Assembly: GCF_000251145.1 (NCBI RefSeq)
Contig: NZ_AIDW01000004.1
Location: 62,001 to 126,000 of the forward strand
DNA length: 64,000 nucleotides
Direction of reading: 5' to 3'
Source: Sphingomonas sp. PAMC 26621
Lineage (GTDB): Bacteria > Pseudomonadota > Alphaproteobacteria > Sphingomonadales > Sphingomonadaceae
This document shows positions 26,952-35,728 of this stretch, piece by piece (within the stretch, counting starts at the first letter, position 1; each line of letters begins with the position of its first letter). The translations under genes and the position numbers were made by a program. Below the pieces are notes generated by a model. It made no database searches, was not told where the DNA came from, and worked only from the letters and a program-made list of their open reading frames with translations.

Positions 26952-28220
26952 ATGGACCATTTTGCTCTCGTCGACGGCGTGATGCACTGCGAGGGCGTGC
27001 CGTTGCCGGCGATCGCCGAGGCAGTGGGCTCGCCCGTCTATGTCTATTCGTCCGCGACGTTCCAGCGGCATGCGCGCGTGTTCCGCGAGGGGCTGGCGGC
27101 GGCGGGCGACGTCCATTTGGCCTATGCGATCAAGGCCAATCCCAATCTCGCGGTGCTGCGCCTGCTCGCCAATGCGGGCTATGGCGCGGATGTCGTCTCG
27201 GGCGGGGAACTCGCGCGCGCGCTGGCGGCGGGGATCCCGGCGGCTGACGTGGTGTTCTCCGGCGTCGGCAAGACGCGCGAGGAGCTGGTCCGCGCGCTCG
27301 ATTGCGGGCTTGGCCAGTTCAACCTCGAGCTCGAGGAAGAGGGCGTCGTCCTCGCGCAGCTCGCGACCGAGCGCGGTGTGACCGCGCACGCGACGCTCCG
27401 CGTCAATCCGGACGTCGATGCGGGCACGCACGCCAAGATCTCGACCGGCAAGCGCGAGAACAAGTTCGGCGTGCCGATCGATCAGGCGCCTGCGATCTTC
27501 GCGCGGCTGGCGGGCTTGCCGGGGCTCAACCTGCGCGGGGTCGCGGTGCATATCGGCAGCCAGCTCGGCGACCTCGCCCCGATGGAAGCGGCCTACCGCC
27601 GGGTCGGCGCGTTGATGGCCGAGTTGCGCGGTGCGGGGCACACGATCGACCGGATCGATCTCGGTGGCGGACTCGGCGTGCCGTACCGCGCGGGCGAAGT
27701 GTTCCCGAGCCCCGCAGAGTTCGGCGCGATGGTCGCGCGGGTGACGCGCGACTGGGGCGTCACGCTGATGTTCGAACCCGGGCGCGTGATCGCGGGCAAT
27801 GCCGGCGTGCTGCTGACCAAGGTCATCTGGGTCAAGCCGGGGGTGACCAACCCCTATGTCATCGTCGACGCCGCGATGAACGATCTCGCGCGGCCTGCCT
27901 TGTACGATGCGTGGCATGATTTCGCGGCGGTCCGCCCGAACGGACGGCGGATGATGGCCAATATCGCGGGTCCGGTGTGCGAAAGCGGCGACACCTTCGC
28001 GATGGGGCGCGACATTGACGAAGTGGTGAGCGGCGATCTCGCGGTGTTCCGTACCGCGGGCGCTTATGGCGCGACGATGGCGAGCACGTACAACAGTCGG
28101 GCGTTGGTGCCCGAGGTGCTGGTCGACGGCGATCGCTTCGCGGTCGTCGCGGACCGGATCAACCCCGAGACGATCCTTGCCGCCGAACGCCTGCCCGAAT
28201 GGCTCAAGCCCACGGCATGA
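26952..28220 (+). CDS. lysA: Diaminopimelate decarboxylase
   Basis: PLP enzyme for the last step of lysine synthesis, decarboxylating meso-diaminopimelate. 422 residues. The PLP lysine is Lys61 in AYAIKANPNLAVL. The glycine-rich phosphate loop DLGGGLGVPY, FEPGRVIAGNAGVLL and the C-terminal active-site Cys motif VCESGDTFA are intact. Its stop overlaps the next gene's start (ATGA). Confidence 0.96.
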   Translation: MDHFALVDGVMHCEGVPLPAIAEAVGSPVYVYSSATFQRHARVFREGLAAAGDVHLAYAIKANPNLAVLRLLANAGYGADVVSGGELARALAAGIPAADVVFSGVGKTREELVRALDCGLGQFNLELEEEGVVLAQLATERGVTAHATLRVNPDVDAGTHAKISTGKRENKFGVPIDQAPAIFARLAGLPGLNLRGVAVHIGSQLGDLAPMEAAYRRVGALMAELRGAGHTIDRIDLGGGLGVPYRAGEVFPSPAEFGAMVARVTRDWGVTLMFEPGRVIAGNAGVLLTKVIWVKPGVTNPYVIVDAAMNDLARPALYDAWHDFAAVRPNGRRMMANIAGPVCESGDTFAMGRDIDEVVSGDLAVFRTAGAYGATMASTYNSRALVPEVLVDGDRFAVVADRINPETILAAERLPEWLKPTA

Positions 28221-28984
28221 CACTCCACAGTCTTCCGCTGTTCGTCCGGCTGGCAGGGCGGCCGGTCATGTTGCTCGGCGAAGGCGAACCTGCGGACGCC
28301 AAGCGGCGGCTGCTCGAACGCGCGGGCGCGGTGATCGTCGGCGAGGCGGCGACGGCGTCGCTCGCGATCGTGGCGATCGAGGACGATGCCGAGGCGCGCG
28401 GCGCGATCGACCGGTTGAAGGCGCGGGGCGTGCTGGTCAATGCGGTCGACCGGCCCGACGATTGCGACTTCACGCTGCCTGCGATCATCGATCGCAGCCC
28501 GGTGCTGATCGCGATCGGGACGGGCGGCGCGTCGGCGGGGCTGGCGGCGGCGCTTCGGCAACGGCTGGAGGCGATGCTGCCCGCGACTTTGGGGCCGCTC
28601 GCCGACCGGTTGAACGCGATGCGCAGCGCGATCCGGCTGGTGCTGCCCGCGCTCGACGACCGTCGGCGCGCGCTGGGGCGGGCGTTTGCGCAAGGCGGGG
28701 CGCTCGACCCGCTGACGGCGGCGCCCGAGTCTGTGCCGGGATGGCTCGCGAACGCGACCGCCTCGCCCGACCGGCTGGTCACGATCCGGCTGACCTCGGA
28801 CGACCCCGACGACCTGACGCTCGGGCAGGCGCGCGCGCTCGCGCTCGCCGACCGGATCTATGCGCCGGCCGCGACCCCGCCCGCGATTCTTGACCGGTCG
28901 CGCGCGGATGCGGTGCGGATCGTTTCGGAACAGCCGCCGGTCGTGGGCGAAGCGGGACTGACGATCTGGATGGAGCCTCGATGA
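28217..28984 (+). CDS. Precorrin-2 dehydrogenase / siroheme synthase N-domain (Met8/SirC-like)
   Basis: 255-residue protein matching the N-terminal half of CysG. It has an NAD-binding Rossmann fold (PVMLLGEGEPADAKRRLLERAGA), the segment NAVDRPDDCDFTLPAIIDRSPVLIAIGTGG typical of precorrin-2 dehydrogenase, and the dimerisation/ferrochelatase region LRQRLEAMLP. It would oxidise precorrin-2 to sirohydrochlorin and possibly insert iron to make siroheme for sulfite or nitrite reductase. The uroporphyrinogen methyltransferase half of CysG is absent, and no sulfite reductase genes lie in the window. Overlaps lysA and the ZntB gene by 4 bp each. Confidence 0.82.
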   Translation: MTLHSLPLFVRLAGRPVMLLGEGEPADAKRRLLERAGAVIVGEAATASLAIVAIEDDAEARGAIDRLKARGVLVNAVDRPDDCDFTLPAIIDRSPVLIAIGTGGASAGLAAALRQRLEAMLPATLGPLADRLNAMRSAIRLVLPALDDRRRALGRAFAQGGALDPLTAAPESVPGWLANATASPDRLVTIRLTSDDPDDLTLGQARALALADRIYAPAATPPAILDRSRADAVRIVSEQPPVVGEAGLTIWMEPR

Positions 28985-29931
28985 GCGGGTTTGCCTATTG
29001 CGTCGCCGGGGGCAAGGCGACGCGGATCGACATCAAGGCCGCGCTGGACACGCCGGGCGACCTGGTGTGGGTTCATATGACGACCAACAACGCGCACGCA
29101 CAGGACTGGCTGACGGATGTCGCCAAGGTCCCCGACTATGTCGTCGATGCGCTGACCACGACCGAGTCGCGCCCGCGCTGCGATGCGCTCGGCGATGGCG
29201 CGTTCCTCAACCTGCGCGGGCGATCGGACGAGGAACTGACCGCGTCGGATCCGCTTGCATCGGTGCGGATCTGGGCGGTGGCGGGCCGGGTGATCTCGGT
29301 CACGCGCCGCTCGCTGACCGCGGTCGAGGCGGTGACCAAGGCGGTCGAAAAGGGCACGATCGCGGATCCGGGCGACCTGATCGCGGCGTTCGCGAGCGCG
29401 ATTACCGAGGAGCTCGACCCCGAAGTCGGCGAGCTCGGCGACGAGCTCGACGATTGCGAGGCGGATCTCGACGCGGACAAGGTGTTCGAGCTGCGCCGCA
29501 AGGTGACCAAGGTGCGGAGCACCGCGATCGGCTACCGTCGGTTCGTCCAGCCGCAGCGCGCCGCACTCGAGAAGCTGGCCGCGCTGCCGTGCGACTGGCT
29601 GCACGACGACGACCGGCTCCACCTCAATTCCGCCGCCGACCGCGCCGCGCGGATGGCGGAGGAACTGGAGGCGATCCGCGAACGCTCCGCGCTGATGCAC
29701 GAGGCGCTGACCGACCTGCGCGCGGAACAGATCGACTCGCGCTCGCTGCTGATCTCGATCGTGGCGCTGATCTTCCTGCCGCTGACGTTCCTGACCGGGC
29801 TTTACGGAATGAACGTCGAGGGGCTGCCGTTCGCCAAGGAGCCTTGGGCGTTCGACCTGATCGGCGGGGTGTGCATCACGATCACGGTCGGGATCATCGG
29901 CTATTTCAGCGCGAAACGGTGGTTCGGGTAG
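28981..29931 (+). CDS. zntB: ZntB/CorA-family divalent metal channel
   Basis: Homopentameric metal transporter subunit of 316 residues. A large acidic cytoplasmic domain with a long coiled region (about 140-250) precedes two C-terminal transmembrane helices. The signature YGMN is present at the end of the first helix (FLTGLYGMNVEGLPF), and the outward loop has EGLPFAKEPW, as in the ZntB subgroup. Probably a proton-driven zinc or related metal transporter. The start overlaps the previous stop. Confidence 0.85.
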   Translation: MSGFAYCVAGGKATRIDIKAALDTPGDLVWVHMTTNNAHAQDWLTDVAKVPDYVVDALTTTESRPRCDALGDGAFLNLRGRSDEELTASDPLASVRIWAVAGRVISVTRRSLTAVEAVTKAVEKGTIADPGDLIAAFASAITEELDPEVGELGDELDDCEADLDADKVFELRRKVTKVRSTAIGYRRFVQPQRAALEKLAALPCDWLHDDDRLHLNSAADRAARMAEELEAIRERSALMHEALTDLRAEQIDSRSLLISIVALIFLPLTFLTGLYGMNVEGLPFAKEPWAFDLIGGVCITITVGIIGYFSAKRWFG

Positions 29932-29946
29932 CGGGCTGCCTTCCTG

Positions 29947-30037
29947 CGTCATCCTGAACTCGTTTCAGGATCCAGCCGTCCGCGAGTCCGGACGACGCCT
30001 GCTGCGCGGTGGATGCTGAAACGCGTTCAGCATGACG
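29947..30037. repeat. 91-bp two-hairpin interspersed element, copy 2
   Basis: Left hairpin ATCCTGAA-N5-TTCAGGAT, right hairpin ATGCTGAA-N5-TTCAGCAT, in the 118 bp gap between convergent zntB and fliS. Might act as a bidirectional transcript end. Confidence 0.9.
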
Positions 30038-30049
30038 GCAGCTTTTGCG

Positions 30050-30454
30050 CTACGCCGCGCGCACCGTGCGCCAGGCCTGGCCGATCTCGTCGAGCGTATC
30101 GGCTACGTCGCGGAACGGGGTCGGATCATTATGGACCGCCGCGTTGACGACGGTCATTCGCGTGCCCGCATACAGCCGGGCGAGCGCGGGCGCGACCGTG
30201 CCGCCATTGTCGAAATCGAGCCCGGCTTCCAGCGCGAACAGGATCGCGGTGGCGCGCGTGACCTTGTCGCTCTTCATCTTGTAATTGTTGTTCTCCGCGG
30301 CCCAGGCGGCACCGCGCAACGCGCGGATCGCCTGGTCGTAAAGCAACTGGACCAACGCCGGGCCGTCGGCCTCGGCGGTCTGGCCCGCAACTTCGATCTG
30401 GCGATAGGTCGCTTCGGGGTTGCGGCCGAACGGGGAGGCGTAGGCGACGGTCAT
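30050..30454 (-). CDS. fliS: Flagellin export chaperone FliS
   Basis: Cytoplasmic chaperone of 134 residues that holds unpolymerised flagellin and prevents early filament assembly. The N-terminus YRQIEVAGQTAEADGPALVQLLYDQAI (split over the first helix) and LFALEAGLDFDNGG match FliS. It is the last gene of the leftward flagellar operon and overlaps fliD by 4 bp. The flagellin gene lies 16 kb away at the operon head. Confidence 0.88.
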   Translation of the reverse strand: MTVAYASPFGRNPEATYRQIEVAGQTAEADGPALVQLLYDQAIRALRGAAWAAENNNYKMKSDKVTRATAILFALEAGLDFDNGGTVAPALARLYAGTRMTVVNAAVHNDPTPFRDVADTLDEIGQAWRTVRAA

Positions 30455-31968
30455 TGGCCCGACTTGTTCCACTGGTCGATCTGGTTCTGGAGCTGCGTCT
30501 GGGTCGCCTTGTACGCGGCGACCTTCGCGTCCGAGGCGGCATATTGCTTGGTCAGCCGCTCCTGGTACGCGGCGGTATCGCTGGTCACCTTCGTTTCGGC
30601 GTCGGTCACCTTGGCCTTGGCGGCGGTATAGAGCGCGGTGCTCGCGACGAGGCCGGTCGTTTCGGTCTGGCCGTTGACGGTGACCTTGTTGCTGACCGCG
30701 GCGGTCGAGATCGCGTTGAGCGCGGCCGCGATCCCGCCACCGGTCGCGCCGGTGCCATCCGCGAACAGCGCCTCGACCGCTTCGGGGGTCTTGTTGAGCG
30801 CCGCCGTCAGCTGGGTCTGGTCGACGCTGAGCGTCCCGTCCTTGTTGGTCTTGACGCCGATCGCGGCGAGCGTGTCGGGGGCACCGGCCGCGCCGCCGGT
30901 GGTCAGGCTGGTCAGCGTGAGGCCGCGCAGCGAGCGGAGCAGGTTGGTCGCGTTGTAATCGTTCTTCAGCGGTCCGGAGGAGACGTCGGTTTCGGTCTTC
31001 AGCTCGGCCAGCAGCTGATTGTAGGTATCGACGAAATCGGTGACCGCCTGGGTGAGCCCGTCGGTCGGGGTCGAACTGCCGAGGACGACCGGCTTGCCCG
31101 CGGTGGTGACGCTGGAAAGCGTCAGCTTCACGCCGTCGACCAGATCGGAAATCGTGTTGCTCGACCGCTCGACCGTCGTGCCGTTGAGCGAGAGCTTGGC
31201 GTTGCCGGCGGCGGCGCCGATCGTGCTCGCGGGGGCGCTCCCGCCGACGTTGAGCTTGGCGAGCCCGGTCGAATCGCCACTGAGCGTGAACGCCTTGTCG
31301 GTGCCGGTCGGGCCTTTCAGCGAGAGGCGGGCCTTGCCGTCGACATCGGTGATGATCGTCGCGGAAACGCCGCTGTTCGCCGCGTTGATTGCCTTGGCGA
31401 TTCCATCGAGCGTGTTGTTGGTCGAATCGATCGTGATCTTGATCGGCGTGGCGTTGCTGGTGAAGCCGGAAACCGCGGCGTCCTTGGCGGTGCCGAGCGT
31501 GAGCGTCAGCGTGCCGGTGTCGACGGTTGCGCTGCGGCTGTCGAACTTGGTGGTGCTGGTCGTCGTCTGGCCGGTGGCGAGCTGCGTCACCTCGACGAAC
31601 GCGGACAGGCCCGAGAGCTTGGCACCCGGCAGCGCGCTGGCGGTGAGGACGCTGGTATCGTTGCTGGTCGGCTGGGTCTGGAGGCTGCCGCCCTTGACCA
31701 ACGTGGTGAGCCCCGAGGCGAAGCTGGTGATCGCGCTCTGGACCTTGGCGACCGAGGAAATCTGCGCGGTGAGGGTGGTGTCCTGCCTGGTCAGCTGGAG
31801 GTTCTTGGACGCGAACTGCGCCTGAACGAGCGATGCGACGAGGCTTGCGGTATCGACGCCCGACCCCGCGTTGAGCGAGTTGATCAGCGACTGGCCGATC
31901 GTGGTCGAAGCGGTCGGTGTCGGCGTGGGCGTTGGCGTCGCGCTGGTGGCGCTGGTGGTGGTCGTCAT
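30451..31968 (-). CDS. fliD: Flagellar filament cap protein FliD
   Basis: 505-residue cap (HAP2) that folds exported flagellin at the filament tip. The N-terminus has a Thr/Pro-rich lead (ATPTPTPTPTAS) followed by the FliD_N pattern GSGVDTASLVASLVQAQF. The central domain is Thr/Val-rich and beta-like. The C-terminal coiled region ends in KATQTQLQNQIDQWNKSGQ. Overlaps fliS; separated from flhB by about 80 bp in which no promoter was recognised. Confidence 0.92.
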   Translation of the reverse strand: MTTTTSATSATPTPTPTPTASTTIGQSLINSLNAGSGVDTASLVASLVQAQFASKNLQLTRQDTTLTAQISSVAKVQSAITSFASGLTTLVKGGSLQTQPTSNDTSVLTASALPGAKLSGLSAFVEVTQLATGQTTTSTTKFDSRSATVDTGTLTLTLGTAKDAAVSGFTSNATPIKITIDSTNNTLDGIAKAINAANSGVSATIITDVDGKARLSLKGPTGTDKAFTLSGDSTGLAKLNVGGSAPASTIGAAAGNAKLSLNGTTVERSSNTISDLVDGVKLTLSSVTTAGKPVVLGSSTPTDGLTQAVTDFVDTYNQLLAELKTETDVSSGPLKNDYNATNLLRSLRGLTLTSLTTGGAAGAPDTLAAIGVKTNKDGTLSVDQTQLTAALNKTPEAVEALFADGTGATGGGIAAALNAISTAAVSNKVTVNGQTETTGLVASTALYTAAKAKVTDAETKVTSDTAAYQERLTKQYAASDAKVAAYKATQTQLQNQIDQWNKSGQ

Positions 31969-32047
31969 GCGGTCGGTCCCGTCGCTCTGCTCTCAACGTA
32001 GAACGGCGAGGACGCGGAAACCTTTAGGGGTTTTCCGGCCTCTCCGG

Positions 32048-33172
32048 TCACGCCTGCACGCCATTCTCGTCATAGCGCGCGGTTTCGGGGACGAAGACCG
32101 GCGGCGGCAGGCCACCCGCCTCGGCGTTGAGCCCGAACACGAACGCCAGCACCGTCGCGAGCGCGACATACAGGTCGTCGCGGACTTCCTGCCCCTCGCG
32201 GCTGGTGTAATAGACCGCACGCGCCAGCGCGGGATATTCGAGCACCGGGATCCGCGTCTCCGCGCCGAGTTCGCGAATCGCGAGCGCGACCACGCCGCGC
32301 CCCTTGGCGACGACGACCGGGACCTGATCGGTCTCGCGATCGTAGCGCAGCGCGACCGCGAAATGCGTCGGGTTGGTGAGGATGACATGCGCTTCCGCAA
32401 CGCTCTTGCGCATGCTGCGCATCGACATGTCGCGCTGGCGCTGCCGCATCGCGCCCTTGGCTTCAGGCGAGCCCTCGGTTTCCTTATTTTCGTCGCGGAT
32501 CGCCTGCTTCGACATGCGCAGCTTGCTGAGCCGCTGGAAGAGCTGGAGCGGGACGTCGATCCCCGCGATCGCGACCATGCCGAACGCCATCGTGAACAGC
32601 ACGGTGAGGAACGTTCCCGTCAGTGCGCCGACCGCGGTGGTAAAGCTGCTCGACGACAGCCCCATCGACACGTGTGCGACCTGGCCGAGCAGATACCAGC
32701 CGATGCTGCCAAGCAGCCCGACCTTGAGCAACGCCTTGCCGAGCTCGATCCACCCCTGCGGCCCGAAGATCCGCTTCAGTCCCGACGCGGGGTTGATCCG
32801 CGACGCCTTGGGCGCGAGCAGGCTGCCGTTGAACCCGAGATGCCCGAGCCCGGCCTGGCTGAGGATCGCCGCGACGAAGCTGATCGCGAGCAGCGAGATG
32901 AGCGCGGGGGCGATCTTCCAGCCGCTTTGCGCAAGCGGACGGAACGGCTCGAAATCCTCGATGTCGCGGTGATCGAACGAGAAGCTCGTCGCCATGATCT
33001 CCTTGCACGCGGCGACCAGCGACGGCCCCATCAGGGCGAGCCACGCCATCCCCGCGAGCATCACCAGCGCGGTCGCGAATTCGCGCGATTTGAGGATGTC
33101 GCCCTTCTCGACCGCATCGCGCTTGCGCTTTGCGGTTGGGGCTTCGGTCCGTTCGCCGGACTCCTCCGACAT
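32048..33172 (-). CDS. flhB: Flagellar export gate / specificity switch protein FlhB
   Basis: 374-residue membrane component of the flagellar type III export gate. Four transmembrane helices (between about 33 and 205) are followed by the cytoplasmic domain with the autocleavage site Asn267-Pro268-Thr269-His270 (VILTNPTHFAVAL), which flips export from rod/hook to filament substrates. The N-terminal ERTEAPTAKRKRDA motif is typical. Start ATG 33172 overlaps the fliR stop. Confidence 0.95.
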   Translation of the reverse strand: MSEESGERTEAPTAKRKRDAVEKGDILKSREFATALVMLAGMAWLALMGPSLVAACKEIMATSFSFDHRDIEDFEPFRPLAQSGWKIAPALISLLAISFVAAILSQAGLGHLGFNGSLLAPKASRINPASGLKRIFGPQGWIELGKALLKVGLLGSIGWYLLGQVAHVSMGLSSSSFTTAVGALTGTFLTVLFTMAFGMVAIAGIDVPLQLFQRLSKLRMSKQAIRDENKETEGSPEAKGAMRQRQRDMSMRSMRKSVAEAHVILTNPTHFAVALRYDRETDQVPVVVAKGRGVVALAIRELGAETRIPVLEYPALARAVYYTSREGQEVRDDLYVALATVLAFVFGLNAEAGGLPPPVFVPETARYDENGVQA

Positions 33173-33951
33173 CAGCCGAGCACCAGTTTCTGCGCGGCGG
33201 CGAGGCCTTCCTGGACGATCACGAGCATGTAATCGCCCATCGTCGGGAACGCCATCGCGAGCGCGATGACGCCGACCGCGAGGCTCGCGGGCAAGCCGAC
33301 CGCGAACAGGTTGAGCGACGGGGCCGAGCGCGAGATCATGCCCACGATCAGGTTGAGGCACAGCAACAGGAAGCCGACCGGCAAGGCGAGCAGGAGTCCT
33401 GCAAGGAAGGTGTAGCCGCCGAACAGCGCGATATTCTCGAGCTGCGCGGGCTTCAGCCACGCGGCACCCGGGGGCATCACGTCATAAGATTTGACGATCA
33501 TCTCGACGAGCACGAGGTGCCCGTTGACGCTGAGGAACAGCAGCGTGAGCATCATCGTGAAGAACTGGCCGAGCGCAGGGGTCGACTTGCCGTTCTGCGG
33601 GTCGATTGCGGAGGCGAAACCGATCCCCATTGACGTGCCGATCAATTCGCTCGCGAGCGCAGGCGCGGCGAACGCGATCTGGAGGACGAAGCCGATCGCG
33701 AGGCCGACCAGCGCCTCGGCGGCGACCGCCAGGATCGTCGCGAGCGCGAAGATATGGTCGGGCGGGGTGATCGGATGCGCGCCGAGCACGAGCACGCCGA
33801 TCGCGCCCGACAGCGAGATGCGCACCACCAGCGGGATCGACACCGCGCTGAATACGGGCGCGGCGATGAACGCGGCGCTGATCCGGACCATGACGAAGAT
33901 CAGCGCCCACATCTGGGGCTCGATCGAGAGGCCGAGGCCTAGCGGGCCCAT
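33172..33951 (-). CDS. fliR: Flagellar export gate protein FliR
   Basis: 259-residue inner-membrane subunit of the export gate (FliPQR complex) with about six helices. Motifs MVRISAAFIAAPVFS, GFASAIDPQNGKSTPALGQF and the C-terminal LVIVQEGLAAA match FliR. It is separated from fliQ by about 120 bp that contain a 70-bp hairpin element, an unusual break in an otherwise overlapping operon. Confidence 0.94.
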   Translation of the reverse strand: MGPLGLGLSIEPQMWALIFVMVRISAAFIAAPVFSAVSIPLVVRISLSGAIGVLVLGAHPITPPDHIFALATILAVAAEALVGLAIGFVLQIAFAAPALASELIGTSMGIGFASAIDPQNGKSTPALGQFFTMMLTLLFLSVNGHLVLVEMIVKSYDVMPPGAAWLKPAQLENIALFGGYTFLAGLLLALPVGFLLLCLNLIVGMISRSAPSLNLFAVGLPASLAVGVIALAMAFPTMGDYMLVIVQEGLAAAQKLVLG

Positions 33952-33985
33952 TGACGCTCCGAGCTGGCGAGGGTTGCCCCGACCG

Positions 33986-34055
33986 CCGTTCGGGCTGAGC
34001 GAAGTCGAAGCCCCATGCGCTGCGCAGGCCCTTCGACTTCGCTCAGGACGAACGG
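33986..34055. repeat. 70-bp hairpin element, copy 2 (between fliR and fliQ)
   Basis: CCGTTCGGGCTGAGCGAAGT on the left pairs with ACTTCGCTCAGGACGAACGG on the right around a GC-rich loop. It sits inside the flagellar operon, between fliQ and fliR. Confidence 0.88.
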
Positions 34056-34072
34056 AGGGCGGGCGCGTGCGA

Positions 34073-34342
34073 TCATCGCACCAGATCCGGGATCCGCTCG
34101 AAGATGCCGATCGTGAAGTCGCTCAGCAGCCCGATGATCAGCCCGCCGAACACCAGCAGCGAGATGCCGACCACGATCAGCTTGGGCACGAACGACAGCG
34201 TCTGCTCGTTGATCGAGGTCGCTGCCTGGATCATGCCGGTCAGCAACCCGGCGAGCAGCGCCGGGATCAGGATCGGCGCCGAGGCAAGCGCCAGCACCCA
34301 CATCGTCTGGTTGGCGACCGTCAGGAAATATTCTGCGTCCAT
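34073..34342 (-). CDS. fliQ: Flagellar export gate protein FliQ
   Basis: 89-residue protein with two transmembrane helices forming part of the FliPQR export gate. The sequence MDAEYFLTVANQTMWVLAL, the motif ATSINEQTLSFVPKLIVV and the end IFERIPDLVR are diagnostic. It follows fliP after 4 bp. Confidence 0.95.
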   Translation of the reverse strand: MDAEYFLTVANQTMWVLALASAPILIPALLAGLLTGMIQAATSINEQTLSFVPKLIVVGISLLVFGGLIIGLLSDFTIGIFERIPDLVR

Positions 34343-34346
34343 GCGC

Positions 34347-35162
34347 TCAGCTCACGAACGAATTGGCGAGCGACCCCATCGTCAGCGCCCAGCCGTCGAC
34401 GAGGACGAACAGCAGCAGCTTGAACGGGAGCGAGATGATCGTCGGCGACAGCATCATCATGCCGAGCGACATCAGCACGGTCGCGACGACGAGATCGATC
34501 ACGATGAAGGGGAGGAAGACGAGGAAGCCGATCTGGAACGCGGTCTTGAGCTCGCTCGTCACATAGGCCGGGAGCAGCACCGAGAAGGGAATGTCCGCGG
34601 CGTTCTGATACGGGCCGCTCTTGGCGATTCCGGCGAACATCGTGATGTCTTTCTTGCGCGTCTGCTTCGCCATAAAGGCGTGCAGGGGAACGCCGCCTGC
34701 CTTGATCATGTCGGTCGCGCCGATCCGGCTCTCGGAATAGGGCTGGATCGCGACCGTGTTGATCTGGCTGATGACGGGCGCCATGATGAAGAACGACAGG
34801 AACAGCGACAGGCCGACCAGCACCTGGTTGGGCGGGGTCTGCTGAAGCCCGAGCGCCTGGCGCAGGATCGACAGCACGATGATGATCCGCGTGAAGCTCG
34901 TCATCATCAGCAGGATGCCGGGCAGGATCGTCAGCAGCCCCATGACGATGAGCAACTGAAGGCTGAGCGACAGCGGGGCGTTGCCGCCGCCCAGATCCTT
35001 TAAAGCGCGGTCCGCCGCGTCACCGACGCCGGGGGCCGGCGCGGCGGGTGTCGCCGCTGCAGCCGTCTGCGCGAGTGCCGGGTGGACCGCCACGAGCGCG
35101 ATGAGGATCGCGATCGTGAACAGGAAAACTTTCCGCCAGTCGAAACGGAGACCAAGCGTCAT
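34347..35162 (-). CDS. fliP: Flagellar export gate protein FliP
   Basis: 271-residue gate protein with a cleavable signal-like N-terminus (to about residue 32), an Ala/Pro linker and four transmembrane helices. Family motifs MTSFTRIIIVLSILRQALGL and QTPPNQVLVGLSLFLSFFIM lie in the first half; VLLPAYVTSELKTAFQIGF and GMMMLSPTIISLPFKLLLF in the second. Overlaps fliO by 4 bp. Confidence 0.96.
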   Translation of the reverse strand: MTLGLRFDWRKVFLFTIAILIALVAVHPALAQTAAAATPAAPAPGVGDAADRALKDLGGGNAPLSLSLQLLIVMGLLTILPGILLMMTSFTRIIIVLSILRQALGLQQTPPNQVLVGLSLFLSFFIMAPVISQINTVAIQPYSESRIGATDMIKAGGVPLHAFMAKQTRKKDITMFAGIAKSGPYQNAADIPFSVLLPAYVTSELKTAFQIGFLVFLPFIVIDLVVATVLMSLGMMMLSPTIISLPFKLLLFVLVDGWALTMGSLANSFVS

Positions 35163-35419
35163 GCCGACGGCCCCCCGCGATCGACCAGCGCGACGCCGGT
35201 GCGGCTGACCGAAACGAGCAGCCGCCGTCCCTCGAAATCGAGCACAGCGAGCCGCACGGTCGGCGAGATCATCATCGTCTCGGTGACCTTGAGCAGCCGG
35301 TTGGCGGGCTGGCCGGGCATCCGCGCCTCGAGCCGGCGCCAGAGATAGAGGCAGCCGATCATCAACCCGCAGACCAGCGGGAGCAGGATGACGAGCTTCA
35401 GGACATAGGACCACATCAT
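35159..35419 (-). CDS. fliO: Flagellar biosynthesis protein FliO
   Basis: 86-residue single-span membrane protein that helps assemble the FliP ring. One N-terminal transmembrane helix (about 5-27), then a short cytoplasmic domain with VTETMMISPTVRLAVLDFEG and LLVSVSRTGVALV, the pattern of FliO. The sequence is poorly conserved in general, but the slot between fliN and fliP fixes the call. Confidence 0.85.
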   Translation of the reverse strand: MMWSYVLKLVILLPLVCGLMIGCLYLWRRLEARMPGQPANRLLKVTETMMISPTVRLAVLDFEGRRLLVSVSRTGVALVDRGGPSA

Positions 35420-35425
35420 CGCGGA

Positions 35426-35728
35426 TCAGGCCCGCTTCTCAGGCGAGACCAGCTCGGTCATCCGCACGCCGAAGCGATCGCCGACCATCACGACTTCGCC
35501 GCGGCCGATCAAAGTGCCGTTGACGAGCACGTCGAGCAGTTCGTTCGCCTGGCGGTCGAGCTCGATCACGCTGGTTTCGCCCAAAGCGAGCAATTCGCGC
35601 AGCGTCAGCGAAGTCGAGCCGATCTCGACCGTCAGCTTGACGTCGACGTCCTGCAACAGGCGGAAGTTCGCGGCCAGGCTGGCATCGAGCGGGAAGCCGC
35701 TCGACGGGGTTGAACTCATGTCGCTCAT
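35426..35728 (-). CDS. fliN: Flagellar motor switch protein FliN
   Basis: 100-residue C-ring protein made mostly of one SpoA domain: VDVKLTVEIGSTSLTLREL, LDRQANELLDVLVNGTLIGRGEV and FGVRMTEL at the end. The long acidic N-terminus seen in some FliN is absent. Start ATG 35728 overlaps the fliM stop by 4 bp. Confidence 0.93.
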   Translation of the reverse strand: MSDMSSTPSSGFPLDASLAANFRLLQDVDVKLTVEIGSTSLTLRELLALGETSVIELDRQANELLDVLVNGTLIGRGEVVMVGDRFGVRMTELVSPEKRA